Below are positions 1 through 9,398 of a stretch of 64,000 nt of DNA, piece after piece (the first letter of the stretch is position 1; every line of letters starts with the position of its first letter). This stretch comes from Plesiocystis pacifica SIR-1 (GTDB lineage: Bacteria > Myxococcota_A > Polyangia > Nannocystales > Nannocystaceae). The stretch is taken from assembly GCF_000170895.1 (NCBI RefSeq), contig NZ_ABCS01000014.1, forward strand, positions 62,001 through 126,000. Direction: 5' to 3'. The notes under the pieces are model-generated. The model made no database searches and had not been told where the DNA came from. It was given only the letters and a program-made list of their open reading frames with translations. Made by a program: the position numbers and the translations under genes.

Positions 1-531
1 CGCTCGCACCGCTCGCTGCTGGTCCTGCTCACCGCCGACGGCGGCCGCGGTGCCGGGCAGCTCGAGCACGCGCGCTGGGCCGCGAGCAGCGGGATCCGAC
101 CGACCATCGTCATCGGCCTCGATCGCCCGAGCCACGGCGAGCCGAGCCCCTACGCCCTGGTCTCCGGCCACATCGACGAGCAGGACGCGAACCTCACCCG
201 GGACGTGCTCGCGCGCGAGGATCGAGAGATCCTGCTCAGCAATGAACTTTCGATCCCGGCCCTCGGCGCCTATCTGCGCTACCAGCACCCGGTCATGACC
301 GTCGGCGAGCCCCCGGACGAGGCCCTCGTCGACCTCCCGGACGCGCCCGAACAACCGCCTCCGACCCCGGACGCCGAGGCGGGCGAAGACGCACCAGGCG
401 AGGACGAGGGCGAGGGCGCCACGGAGTCCGAAGAGCCCAGCGCGGCGGAGCCCGACCACGAGGGCCTCCACGCCGACGTCCGCATGCTTCGAAACCTGAT
501 GCTCGCGCTCGGGGCAGATGACTCCCCCTGA
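1..531 (+). CDS. 3' part of an unrecognised protein, cut by the window edge
   Basis: The frame is open from the first base, so the start lies upstream; 176 codons plus a TGA stop are visible. The first 65 visible residues alternate strand-like hydrophobic stretches (LLVLLTADGG, PTIVIGLDRP) with helices, suggesting the end of an alpha/beta domain. Residues about 100 to 150 form an acidic, Pro-rich linker (EDAPGEDEGEGATESEEPS), and the last 20 residues look like an amphipathic helix (LHADVRMLRNLMLALG). I recognise no family or catalytic motif. Codon use matches the neighbours (G or C at nearly every third position), which supports real coding. It ends 66 bases before the next gene on the same strand, so the two may be co-transcribed. 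Confidence 0.7.
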   Translation, partial: RSHRSLLVLLTADGGRGAGQLEHARWAASSGIRPTIVIGLDRPSHGEPSPYALVSGHIDEQDANLTRDVLAREDREILLSNELSIPALGAYLRYQHPVMTVGEPPDEALVDLPDAPEQPPPTPDAEAGEDAPGEDEGEGATESEEPSAAEPDHEGLHADVRMLRNLMLALGADDSP

Positions 532-597
532 GCGGGAGGTAGACCCGTGATTCCCCTCTGAGTCTCGGCGGCGAGCTCGGGCTACCATGGAGCTCCC

Positions 598-1449
598 GTG
601 GCCCTCGCTCCCCTCATCAGCGCCTGCTTGCTGCTCGGCCCCGCGACCCCTCCGCCCGCGACCAGCGACGCGGAAGCGACCGAGCCCCAACCCAGCGCGC
701 CCGCGACCAGCGACGCAGACGCGGCCGAGCCCGGCGAGCCGGCCGAGCTGCCCACCGGCGGCATCGACTTCGCCGTCCCGCCGCCCGAGGGCGAGACCGA
801 GGACGAGGGAAGCGACCCCGCGAGCGTCGAAGGCCCCGCCCCCGCCGCGCCCCCAGAGGACGACCTCGACTACAGCCCCCTCTACGGCTCGAGCATCGGC
901 ACGGCGCCCCCCGACGGAGCCGGCGGCATCGTGGCCGGCGCCATGCTCTTGCCCGTGGCCGTCGGCGCGACCTGGCTGCTCACCGGCGGCGACCCCATCT
1001 CCGGGATTGGCGACGATCGCGTGCCGATCCTCGTCGCCGGCACGGGCCTGGGCATCGTCGGCGTCGGCGCCCTCGGCCTCGGCCTCTACCGCATGAGCAA
1101 GAACCGCCGGTGGATGCGGATCCGCGGCGTCGAGCCCCTGCCCCAGGGCGCCGGGCTGCTCACCGCGGGCGGTATGTCGATCAACTTTGGCGCCGTCGCC
1201 GTGCTCAGCGGATCGCTGTTCCTCGCCCGCGACCAGGTCCAGGGGCCCATCCCGGCCTCGATGATCGTCGCGGGCGGGCTGTCCCTGGCCGTCGCCGCGC
1301 CCTTGACCCTGATCTACGGCAAGCGCCGGTCCCGAAACTACGCCGCCACGGGCGGATGGCGCCGTCGCCCGCTGCCCCCCGTCCCGACCCAGCCCACGGG
1401 CTTTTTCCTACCTGGGGGCTTCGGCGTGGGTGTGCAGGGTCGCTTCTAG
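598..1449 (+). CDS. putative membrane protein with Pro/Ala/Glu-rich N-terminal region
   Basis: A 283-residue protein starting with GTG (ATG in another frame nearby gives nothing). The first 15 residues are hydrophobic and could be a signal peptide or anchor (ALAPLISACLLLG). Residues 16 to 95 are a low-complexity Pro/Ala/Glu/Asp stretch containing a near-duplicated PPATSDAEATEP/APATSDADAAEP unit. The second half holds about four Gly/Ala/Val-rich transmembrane segments, roughly at residues 110-130, 141-163, 185-208 and 221-240, followed by a basic tail (GKRRSRNY, GGWRRRP). No known family is recognised. The layout (disordered acidic part, then helices in pairs) resembles many small myxobacterial envelope proteins whose role is unknown. 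Confidence 0.75.
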   Translation: MALAPLISACLLLGPATPPPATSDAEATEPQPSAPATSDADAAEPGEPAELPTGGIDFAVPPPEGETEDEGSDPASVEGPAPAAPPEDDLDYSPLYGSSIGTAPPDGAGGIVAGAMLLPVAVGATWLLTGGDPISGIGDDRVPILVAGTGLGIVGVGALGLGLYRMSKNRRWMRIRGVEPLPQGAGLLTAGGMSINFGAVAVLSGSLFLARDQVQGPIPASMIVAGGLSLAVAAPLTLIYGKRRSRNYAATGGWRRRPLPPVPTQPTGFFLPGGFGVGVQGRF

Positions 1450-1523
1450 GAGCGCTCCCGTCCGCGCGAGCGGGGAACTGTGGATCCGCCCGGGCCGCGA
1501 TGCTACTTCCCCGAGGCGACCGC

Positions 1524-2090
1524 ATGCTCACCGTCTCCGCCGAGATCACGCCCCTGCCCGTCGAGACCGAGCGTCTCGTCGGCGCCTGGTACATCCTGGC
1601 CAGCAACGCGAGCTTTTGGCGCGACCGCAACCACGCGCGCCTCGATCTGCTGCCCCACGCCAGCGGCCGCGACGGCCAGCCCCGGCTGCGCCACGAGCTG
1701 CGCTTTCGCAAGTCCGCGCTGTTTGGCCCGACCCGCCGCGTGCTCCTGGGCACCGCCGAGCTCGAGACCCCGGGCCGCTTCCACAGCCGCAGCGAGGGCG
1801 CCCTGCGCCTGCCTCGGTGGCGGTGGAGCGTCGCCGTCGTCGACGAGCGCGACGATCGCTGGCTCGTGACCTGGTCGAGCCCCAGCACCCTCAACCCCAT
1901 CGGCGGCCTGACCATCCAAAGCCGCGACCCCGTGCTGACCAAGTCGGTGCTCGCCGACATCAAGGCCCGCGTCGCCGCCCACCCCGAGCTCGTCCTCACC
2001 GACAGCGACGGGATGCGCCGCTGCGATCGCCTGGTCGCCATCGAGCAGGACTGGGTCCCGCCCAAGCCCTACGACCTGCACATCCCTTGA
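1524..2090 (+). CDS. lipocalin-like protein
   Basis: A 188-residue protein. The start of the mature region, LVGAWYILASNASFW, matches the GxWY signature of bacterial lipocalins (Blc family). The end, LTIQSRDPVLTKSVLADIK, resembles the lipocalin closing segment in which a strand ending in SR-P is followed by a C-terminal helix. Between them lie alternating strands with basic and aromatic residues, as expected of an eight-stranded barrel that binds lipids or other small hydrophobic ligands. No signal peptide is visible, so it may act in the cytoplasm. I chose the second in-frame ATG because the preceding eight residues (from ATG at 1500) add nothing family-like; the earlier start remains possible. 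The family call rests on motifs only. Confidence 0.6.
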   Translation: MLTVSAEITPLPVETERLVGAWYILASNASFWRDRNHARLDLLPHASGRDGQPRLRHELRFRKSALFGPTRRVLLGTAELETPGRFHSRSEGALRLPRWRWSVAVVDERDDRWLVTWSSPSTLNPIGGLTIQSRDPVLTKSVLADIKARVAAHPELVLTDSDGMRRCDRLVAIEQDWVPPKPYDLHIP

Positions 2091-2258
2091 GCTCGGCCTC
2101 GCTAGCTCGAGCGCCTCGAGGCCTTCGACGACCCGCCCAGCGGGGTCTTCTTCCCTTCAGCGCCCAGGTGAACTCGAAGGCGGCGTAGGCCGTCGATTGT
2201 CCAGACTGATCGCATTTCAAATCATGCGTGTTGAAGTGGCCGCTCTCCCCGTCTCCGC

Positions 2259-3308
2259 TCAGGGGCAGACCACGACCTTGCCCCGGGTGTGTCCGGCCTC
2301 GACGTGGGCGTGGGCCTCGGCGACCTGCCCGAGGGCGAAGCGTCGCTCCACGCAGCCGACCAGCGCCCCCGACTCGAGGTGCCCGGCGAGCTCGGCCATG
2401 CCCGCGCCGTCGGGGTGCACGAACACGTGGTGGACCCGGACCCGCGACATGCCCAGGGCCGCGCCGACGCGGGTGCGCGCCTGCCAGGCGTAGTCCCGGG
2501 CGATGGCCAGGGGCCGGGCCTCGCGGATCGAGCCCAGCGTCGCCCGGGGCTGGGCCCAGTCGGAGCTCGCCAGGTGGACGTAGTGGCCGCCCCGGCGCAG
2601 GACCTCGCTGTCCAGGGTCCGCTCGGCGTAGCGGTAGCCCAGGGGGTCGAAGACCAGGTCGACGCCGCGCACGTGCTCGACGAAGTCCTGGCTGCGGTAG
2701 TCGAGGACCGTCGCGGCGCCCAGGCTGCGCACGAAGTCCAGCTTGGCCGGACCGCTCGTCCCGATCACCTCCACGCCGTGGACCCGGGCGAGGAGCTGCA
2801 CGGCCACGCTCCCGGTCCCGCCGGACGCCGCCTGGACCAGGGCGCGACAGCCCGCCAACGTGCCCCGCTCGCGCTCGAGGGCCTTTAGCGCGGGGGCCAG
2901 CCCCTGCAGCGCCGTCAGCCCGACGAGGGGGAGGGAGCCCGCGTCGGCGTCCGAGCAGTTCGCCGGGGTGCGGGCCACAAAGCGCGCCTCGACGGGCACG
3001 AACTCGGCGCAGCTGCCCCAGCGCGTGCCCAGCAGGGGCATCATCCCGAACACGCGATCGCCCGGGACAAAGGGGCAGCCCGGCGGCGCCGACACGACCT
3101 CGCCGGCCAGGTCCGTCCCGGGGATCTTCGGCAGCGGCACCGCGAGCTCGGCGACCTGATCTCGGCGCAGCTTGAAGTCCACGGGGTTGACCGCCGCCGC
3201 GCCCACGCGCACGAGCATGTGCCGGCTCGTGGGCTGGGGGCGCGGGTGCTCGGCCACGAACTCGAGGACCTCGAGGCCGCCGTGACGGGCGTAGCGAACG
3301 GCCGCCAT
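2259..3308 (-). CDS. NADPH-dependent quinone oxidoreductase-like MDR-family enzyme
   Basis: A 349-residue member of the medium-chain dehydrogenase/reductase superfamily. The N-terminal GroES-like domain contains NPVDFKLRRDQ and IPGTDLAGEVV; the Rossmann domain has the nucleotide-binding AASGGTGSVAVQL motif, followed by GTSGPAKLDFVRSLGA and DLVFDPLG, typical of the zinc-free quinone oxidoreductase/reticulon-4-interacting-protein-like branch. The structural zinc cysteines of true alcohol dehydrogenases are absent. Such enzymes reduce quinones or enones with NADPH; the actual substrate cannot be told. I used the ATG that opens MAAVRYARHGG, where family homology begins. An in-frame start 30 codons upstream (3398) would add a segment without MDR features. 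It reads toward the lipocalin-like gene, with 168 bases between the two stops. Confidence 0.85.
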   Translation of the reverse strand: MAAVRYARHGGLEVLEFVAEHPRPQPTSRHMLVRVGAAAVNPVDFKLRRDQVAELAVPLPKIPGTDLAGEVVSAPPGCPFVPGDRVFGMMPLLGTRWGSCAEFVPVEARFVARTPANCSDADAGSLPLVGLTALQGLAPALKALERERGTLAGCRALVQAASGGTGSVAVQLLARVHGVEVIGTSGPAKLDFVRSLGAATVLDYRSQDFVEHVRGVDLVFDPLGYRYAERTLDSEVLRRGGHYVHLASSDWAQPRATLGSIREARPLAIARDYAWQARTRVGAALGMSRVRVHHVFVHPDGAGMAELAGHLESGALVGCVERRFALGQVAEAHAHVEAGHTRGKVVVCP

Positions 3309-3446
3309 GGTCGCCTGGGGATCGTCCGGCACGTGGGGCGTGAAGCGGCTGGGCACGACCCGCGCGAGCGCCCCGTAGAGGTGGTCTTTCCCGGCCACGG
3401 GCGCACTCTCGCACGTCGAGCGCGATCGCTCCGAGCGAAAGCAGAG

Positions 3447-3695
3447 CTACGTGGGGCGGATCCCGGCGTCTGCGGCCCGCGCCTTGCTGCGCGCCCGGGC
3501 GAGCCGACGCTCGTGGGCGTCGATCCGCGCCATCGCGGCGCACAGACGCTCGGCGAGGGCGGGGTCGTCCATGTCCGGCGTGATCTCCTCGGGGATGATG
3601 CGCGCGAGCAGGACCAGGCGCGACATGGCGAAGCCGCTGCCCTTGCCCACGTGCCGCGCACGAAAGTCCTCGATCAGCTCGTAGGGCGTGCTCAC
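3447..3695 (-). CDS. small uncharacterised protein overlapping the GAF gene
   Basis: An 82-residue protein starting with GTG that overlaps the stop codon of the upstream GAF gene by four bases (GTGA), a common sign of translational coupling. It is predicted largely helical: residues 1-35 (STPYELIEDFRARHVG, then MSRLVLLARIIPEE) and an Arg/Ala-rich coiled second half (LCAAMARIDAHERRLARARSKARAADAG). No cysteines, membrane segment or recognised motif. The overlap suggests it works with, or is made in proportion to, the GAF protein. A regulator or adaptor is one possibility, but this is inference. Confidence 0.6.
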   Translation of the reverse strand: MSTPYELIEDFRARHVGKGSGFAMSRLVLLARIIPEEITPDMDDPALAERLCAAMARIDAHERRLARARSKARAADAGIRPT

Positions 3696-4498
3696 GCGCC
3701 CTCCTCGTCGGTCCCGGCGTGCAGGCTCTCGAGCGCCTCGTGCAGCCGCGCGCTCGCGTGGCGCAGCTGCCGGGCCTCCTCGACGAGCAGCTCGAACACC
3801 GGCGCGGCCTCCGTGAGCAGCTCGGCCGCCTGCAGGGCGAGCGCGGTGCTCAGCGTGCCCTCGCCCAGGGCCTGGCCGACGCGCGTGAGCGGCCCGACCT
3901 CGACCATCGCCCGCTCGAGCAAGCGGGCCCGAAAGCCCAGGTCCGCCGCGGCCTCCACCGCCTCGCCGAGGGTCCGCGGCGGGCCCCCATCGATCCCACG
4001 GCTCCCGCGCGCGCCCGCGTCCGCCAGCTCCTGGAGCCGCGCCGAGGCCCGAGCCGCCAGGGGCTCGAGGGCCGCCGCCACCTCGTCGCCAAACTCCCGG
4101 GGCTGCACGTCCAGCACACACAGCGTGCCGACGATCTGCCCGTCCACCCGAACGGGCACGCCCACGTAGGCCTGGACCGAGTGGGACTGGACCACCGTCT
4201 GGGGCACCCGGGCGTCCTCGCTCGCGTGGCGGACCACGAAGGGCGCCTCGGTCTGGACCACGAACTGGCAAAAAGAGTCGCAGCGGGAGGTCGCCAGGCT
4301 CACGCCCAGCTCGGGCGGCAGGCCATGGTCGGCGCGGAACAGCTGGATCGTGCCCATGATCAGCGAGACGAGGGCGAGGGGAGTCCCCGCCTGGTCCGCC
4401 GCCTCGCGGACGATCGCCTGCAGCGCTGGGTCCCGCTGAGCGCCCGTGACCCCGCCGCGCAGCGCCGCGAGCCGCTCCTTCGCATCCAGATTTGCCAC
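3692..4498 (-). CDS. GAF-domain sensor-type protein
   Basis: About 268 residues. Residues roughly 10 to 165 fit a GAF domain of the kind found before histidine kinases and cyclic-nucleotide enzymes: ALQAIVREAADQAGTPLALVSL, then SRCDSFCQFVVQ, VPVRVDGQIVGTLCVLD and a closing helix. The SxCxxxC-like segment with two cysteines is common in this GAF subgroup, where redox or ligand sensing has been proposed. The remaining 100 residues are helical and probably coiled-coil (LLTEAAPVFELLVEEARQL). There is no kinase or output domain, so it may act through partners such as the overlapping 82-residue protein. The start is uncertain: I chose GTG at 4498 because coding-like base composition begins there, although its GGAGG is very close; an ATG at 4600 would add AT-richer sequence. 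Confidence 0.75.
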   Translation of the reverse strand: MANLDAKERLAALRGGVTGAQRDPALQAIVREAADQAGTPLALVSLIMGTIQLFRADHGLPPELGVSLATSRCDSFCQFVVQTEAPFVVRHASEDARVPQTVVQSHSVQAYVGVPVRVDGQIVGTLCVLDVQPREFGDEVAAALEPLAARASARLQELADAGARGSRGIDGGPPRTLGEAVEAAADLGFRARLLERAMVEVGPLTRVGQALGEGTLSTALALQAAELLTEAAPVFELLVEEARQLRHASARLHEALESLHAGTDEEGA

Positions 4499-4784
4499 GC
4501 CTCCAGCCAAGCACGAGTTCCTCGGCTTGGCACCCTCGCCGTTATCGAGGTAGCAATTCACACACTTCACGACTTCAACTGTGGCGATTTGGGCCAGCAA
4601 AACGCGCAGTCTCGCTCCACAACGAGTCCCGATTTGGGAAGCTCAATCGGCAACACTGACGGATCCACCCGCTCATTGTCTTCGCGTCTGGGGCTCGGCT
4701 ACCACAAAGACATGCAATTGAAGCACCGAGTCGAAAGTAGACACTACTCGCGCTGCCAGCTCGCAAGGCGCCGCGAGACCGGCC

Positions 4785-6452
4785 TCAGGGCTCGCGCGCG
4801 ACCTCGTCGAAGACCGGCGAGGCTGGCGGCGGCGCGTCTGGGCTCGGCTCCCAGATTCGCTCGATGGTCTCGAGCTCGAGGGCGTGGTCGATGTCCGAGG
4901 CGGGCAGCGTGGCCTGGGCCAGCGCCAGCGCCAGCGCGAGGCCACCCCCGACCAGCCACACCCCCAGACCCAGCTCCGCCTCGCTCTGATGCCAGCGCCA
5001 CAGCGCGGCCCCTGTCAGGCCCAGCGCCGCGGCCCCGACCAGCGCCGGCGGCAGGCCCCAGGGGGCGCGGCCCGAGAGCGCCAGGGGCCACAGGAGGTCG
5101 CCCAGGGGGTTGCCGTGGGGGATGAGGTGCGGAAAGTAGTTGGCGGCCAGGAAGTTGGCGACGGCCGAGGCCCCGAACAGGCCGAGGAGCAGGCCGAGCC
5201 CGAGGGTCCGCGTAACCGGGGACAGGGCGGGCGCGGGCGCGCTCAGGGCTGCCAACAGCGCCCGCAGGCCCGGCGCGCACAGGGCCATGGCCAGGACATA
5301 GTAGCGCGGGCCCACGCGCCAGCCTCCGCCCTGCTCGAGGCCAACGAGGACCACCAGCAAGCTGGCCGCGACGGCGAGGAAGAGGCGCTGACGGCTGCGC
5401 TCGGCCGAGGGCTCGCCGCGGCTGCCGTGCACGCCGCCGAGCAAGCCCAGCACGCACAGCGGCGCCCAGGCCAGCAGGCCGCCCCAGGGCGAGATCAGGT
5501 GTTCGTAGAGGCTCGTCGCGGTGGGCAGCTGCAGCCCAAGCAGGCCGCGGTTGTGGATCGCCGCGAACTCGGCGTGGTCGGCTCGGTGGTAACCCGTGAC
5601 CAGCGGGCCCCCGAACACGGCGTCGTGGTAGGCGGCCAGGGCCAGCACGGGCACGAGGGCCCCGGCCAGCGCCGCGCCGATCACCGCCGGGCGGCGCCGC
5701 TCTCGAACCAGGAGCCACGCGCCGATGGCCACGCCCGCGAACGCGGCGGTGTACTCGGCGAGGATGGCCGAGCCTGCCAGCAGCCCGCCCAGGGCCGCTC
5801 GGCCAGCGTCCCGAGCCGTGCTGCCCTCGCCCTCGCCCTCGGGTCGGGGCGGACCCACTAGCACGATCAACCCGCAGCCCAGGGCGCAGGCCGACAAGGC
5901 GTGGCCAAAGCACAGCTTCGCGTTGGCCCAGGCCGGCGTTGCGAGCAGCCACGCGAGCACGGCCAGGTCCACCCGGGCCGCCGCGCGCCTGCCCTGCCCC
6001 GGCTTCGCCAGCGCGCGCGCCCAGGCCCGCTCGTGCCGCCACAGGCTCAGGGCGAGGAGCAGCGTCGGCAGCAGGCCGCCGAGCACCCGCGTCAGCACGG
6101 TGAAGCTGCGCAGATCCACGGCCCCGCGCAGCTTCAACAGCCCGTAGGCCAGGGCCGCGACCAGGGTCGCCCCGGGCGGCTTGTTGGGCACGAGCGAGCC
6201 GTCCACCGCCCGGGCGACGTCCGGCCCCGGCGGCACGTGGGCCGTCAGCGGCCCGTCCACGCGCCAGCGCCCCTCTTCCACCAAGGCCACCGCCGAGAGC
6301 AGGCGCGGGCGCTCGTTGGCGTCGAGGAGAGCCTCGAAGTAGGGCATGCAGCCGCCGAGGATCACCAGCACGACGAGCGCGACCAGGACCCGCAGACCCC
6401 GCTCGCGCCAGGGCGAGCTCCCAGCCTCGCCGGGCTCCGTCGCGCTGCCCAT
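4785..6452 (-). CDS. GT-C type membrane glycosyltransferase (PMT/ArnT-like)
   Basis: A 555-residue polytopic membrane protein with about ten or more hydrophobic helices. After the first transmembrane helix (VLVALVVLVILGGCMPYF) comes a luminal/periplasmic loop with DANERPRLLSAVALVEEGRW, matching the acidic NERxR loop of GT-C glycosyltransferases related to protein O-mannosyltransferases and ArnT. A second conserved element, GSLVPNKPPGATLVAALAYGLL, is also typical of this group. These enzymes take a sugar from a polyprenyl-phosphate carrier and transfer it to protein or lipid in the periplasm; the acceptor here is unknown. It faces the convergent GAF gene's promoter region and is divergent from the dioxygenase gene at 6548. 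Start ATG is supported by the cytoplasmic charged N-terminus (EPGEAGSSPWRERG). Confidence 0.8.
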   Translation of the reverse strand: MGSATEPGEAGSSPWRERGLRVLVALVVLVILGGCMPYFEALLDANERPRLLSAVALVEEGRWRVDGPLTAHVPPGPDVARAVDGSLVPNKPPGATLVAALAYGLLKLRGAVDLRSFTVLTRVLGGLLPTLLLALSLWRHERAWARALAKPGQGRRAAARVDLAVLAWLLATPAWANAKLCFGHALSACALGCGLIVLVGPPRPEGEGEGSTARDAGRAALGGLLAGSAILAEYTAAFAGVAIGAWLLVRERRRPAVIGAALAGALVPVLALAAYHDAVFGGPLVTGYHRADHAEFAAIHNRGLLGLQLPTATSLYEHLISPWGGLLAWAPLCVLGLLGGVHGSRGEPSAERSRQRLFLAVAASLLVVLVGLEQGGGWRVGPRYYVLAMALCAPGLRALLAALSAPAPALSPVTRTLGLGLLLGLFGASAVANFLAANYFPHLIPHGNPLGDLLWPLALSGRAPWGLPPALVGAAALGLTGAALWRWHQSEAELGLGVWLVGGGLALALALAQATLPASDIDHALELETIERIWEPSPDAPPPASPVFDEVAREP

Positions 6453-6547
6453 CCCCGAACAGGGTATCGCACCGCGCTCAGCCCCGAGTGAGCCTGCGCA
6501 AGGGCGACCCGGGTGCGCGGCCGCGCCCGCCCCCTCACCCTGAATCC

Positions 6548-7186
6548 ATGGACTCGGGGACCGCGATCGACCTGCGCACCCTCGCCGACGAGGACCTGTG
6601 CTTCACCGTCGACGGCCTGTTCACGGCCGACGAGTGCCGGGCGTGGATCGAGCGCGGCGAGGCCCTGGGCTTCGGCGAGGCCCCCATCAACACCGGCCGC
6701 GGCGAGGTCCGCAACGCGAACATCCGCAACAACGATCGGACCCTCGTCGACGACCCCGAGGCCGCCGCCGCGCTGTTCGAGCGCCTGCGCCCCGTGCTCC
6801 CGCCGACGACCTGGATGTACAGCCAGGACCTGCCGCTCACCGGCCTCAACGAGCGCCTCCGCTTTTACCGCTACGACCCGGGCCAGCGCTTCGCCCTCCA
6901 CCGCGACGGGCACTTCACCCGCCCCGATCGCAGCGAGCGCTCGCGCCTGAGCCTGCTGGTCTACCTCAACGAAGACTTCGAGGGCGGCGAGACCCTGTTC
7001 TTCTCGAGCCCCGGCTACGGCAGCCACGCCAGCGGCGGCTGGCAGGAGACCGACCGCGCCGTGCCCAAGACCGGCCGCGTGCTCGTCTTCCCCCACCCCA
7101 TGTTCCACGAGGGCGCGGCCGTGACCGCGGGGCGCAAGTACGTGCTGCGCACCGACGTCATGTACGCCATGCCGCCGCCCAAATGA
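6548..7186 (+). CDS. prolyl 4-hydroxylase-like 2-oxoglutarate/Fe(II) dioxygenase
   Basis: A 212-residue enzyme of the 2OG-Fe(II) oxygenase superfamily, P4Hc subgroup. The iron facial triad is visible: HRDGHF supplies His and Asp, and HEGAAVTAGRKYVLRTDVMY supplies the distal His plus the Lys/Arg that holds 2-oxoglutarate. RFYRYDPGQRFALH and LVYLNEDFEGGET are hallmark flanking motifs of the family. It hydroxylates an unknown substrate; small bacterial P4H enzymes act on proline-rich peptides or free amino acids. No signal peptide is seen, so it is probably cytoplasmic. I started at the ATG giving MDSGTAIDLRTL; in-frame codons upstream are Pro/Arg-rich and unlike coding sequence. It is convergent with the atp operon, with a shared hairpin terminator between them. 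Confidence 0.88.
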   Translation: MDSGTAIDLRTLADEDLCFTVDGLFTADECRAWIERGEALGFGEAPINTGRGEVRNANIRNNDRTLVDDPEAAAALFERLRPVLPPTTWMYSQDLPLTGLNERLRFYRYDPGQRFALHRDGHFTRPDRSERSRLSLLVYLNEDFEGGETLFFSSPGYGSHASGGWQETDRAVPKTGRVLVFPHPMFHEGAAVTAGRKYVLRTDVMYAMPPPK

Positions 7187-7190
7187 CAAG

Positions 7191-7214
7191 AGCCGCGCTG
7201 TCACCAGCGCGGCT
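7191..7214. terminator. bidirectional hairpin terminator between the dioxygenase gene and atpC
   Basis: A perfect 10-bp stem (AGCCGCGCTG paired with CAGCGCGGCT) with a 4-base loop (TCAC) sits between two convergent genes, five bases after the plus-strand stop. The U-rich tails are short (TTTG on plus, CTTG on minus), so its efficiency is uncertain, but its position fits a shared terminator. Confidence 0.6.
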
Positions 7215-7248
7215 TTGTCGGGGCTCGAGGCCCGTGCTCCGGTCAGGC

Positions 7249-7704
7249 TCAGGCCTGCGCGGCGCGGAGCTGGGCGTCCAACCAGGCCCGGCGGGCCTTG
7301 AGCTTCATCGAGCGGGCGTCGTCGATGGGCGCGGTCCGGAACTCCTGCAGCGCCTCCTCGACCTCGTCGCGCTCAGAGCTGATCGCGTCGGTGTCGACCT
7401 CCCAGGAGCGGACGGCCCGCTCGGTCAGGATGGTCACCGTGCCGTCCTTGGAGACCTCGAGGAAGCCTCGGCCGACGGCCATGCGCCGGTCCTGGCCGCC
7501 GAAGCGGAAGCGGACGACGCCGGGGACGACGGGGGTCAGGAAGGGCAGGTGGCGGGGACGCACGCCCATCTCGCCGAGGGCCGCCGGAAGCTCGACGCCC
7601 TCGACCTCGATGGCGGTGTTCTCGCTGCTCGCCTCGTCCTCCGTCGAGCGCAGGTTGACGCGCCCGTCGGGGGTGAGGATGTCGAGGTTGAGGTACTCGG
7701 CCAT
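7249..7704 (-). CDS. atpC: ATP synthase F1 epsilon subunit
   Basis: A 151-residue epsilon subunit, last gene of the atp operon. The N-terminal beta-sandwich is recognisable (LNLDILTPDGRV; LPAALGEMGVRPRHLPFLTPVVPGVVRF; GFLEVSKDGTVTILTERAVR), followed by the C-terminal helical hairpin (SERDEVEEALQEF ... MKLKARRAWLDAQLRAA). It couples rotation of the central stalk to the c ring and can inhibit ATP hydrolysis. Compared with typical subunits it has a small acidic insertion between strands one and two (STEDEASSENTAIEVEG), and the usual GPH/LGPHEPL-type loop is altered to GEMGVRPRHLPFL. It starts 41 bases after the atpD stop. Confidence 0.95.
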   Translation of the reverse strand: MAEYLNLDILTPDGRVNLRSTEDEASSENTAIEVEGVELPAALGEMGVRPRHLPFLTPVVPGVVRFRFGGQDRRMAVGRGFLEVSKDGTVTILTERAVRSWEVDTDAISSERDEVEEALQEFRTAPIDDARSMKLKARRAWLDAQLRAAQA

Positions 7705-7745
7705 GGCAGTCTCGCTTTGTGGCGGTGAGGTCCGTCAGGTCCGGC

Positions 7746-9398
<1,653 letters not shown>

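Noticed and set aside
4575..4766. A possible 63-residue minus-strand gene between the GAF gene and the glycosyltransferase
   Set aside because: AT-richer sequence without codon bias or ribosome-binding site; more likely promoter DNA.
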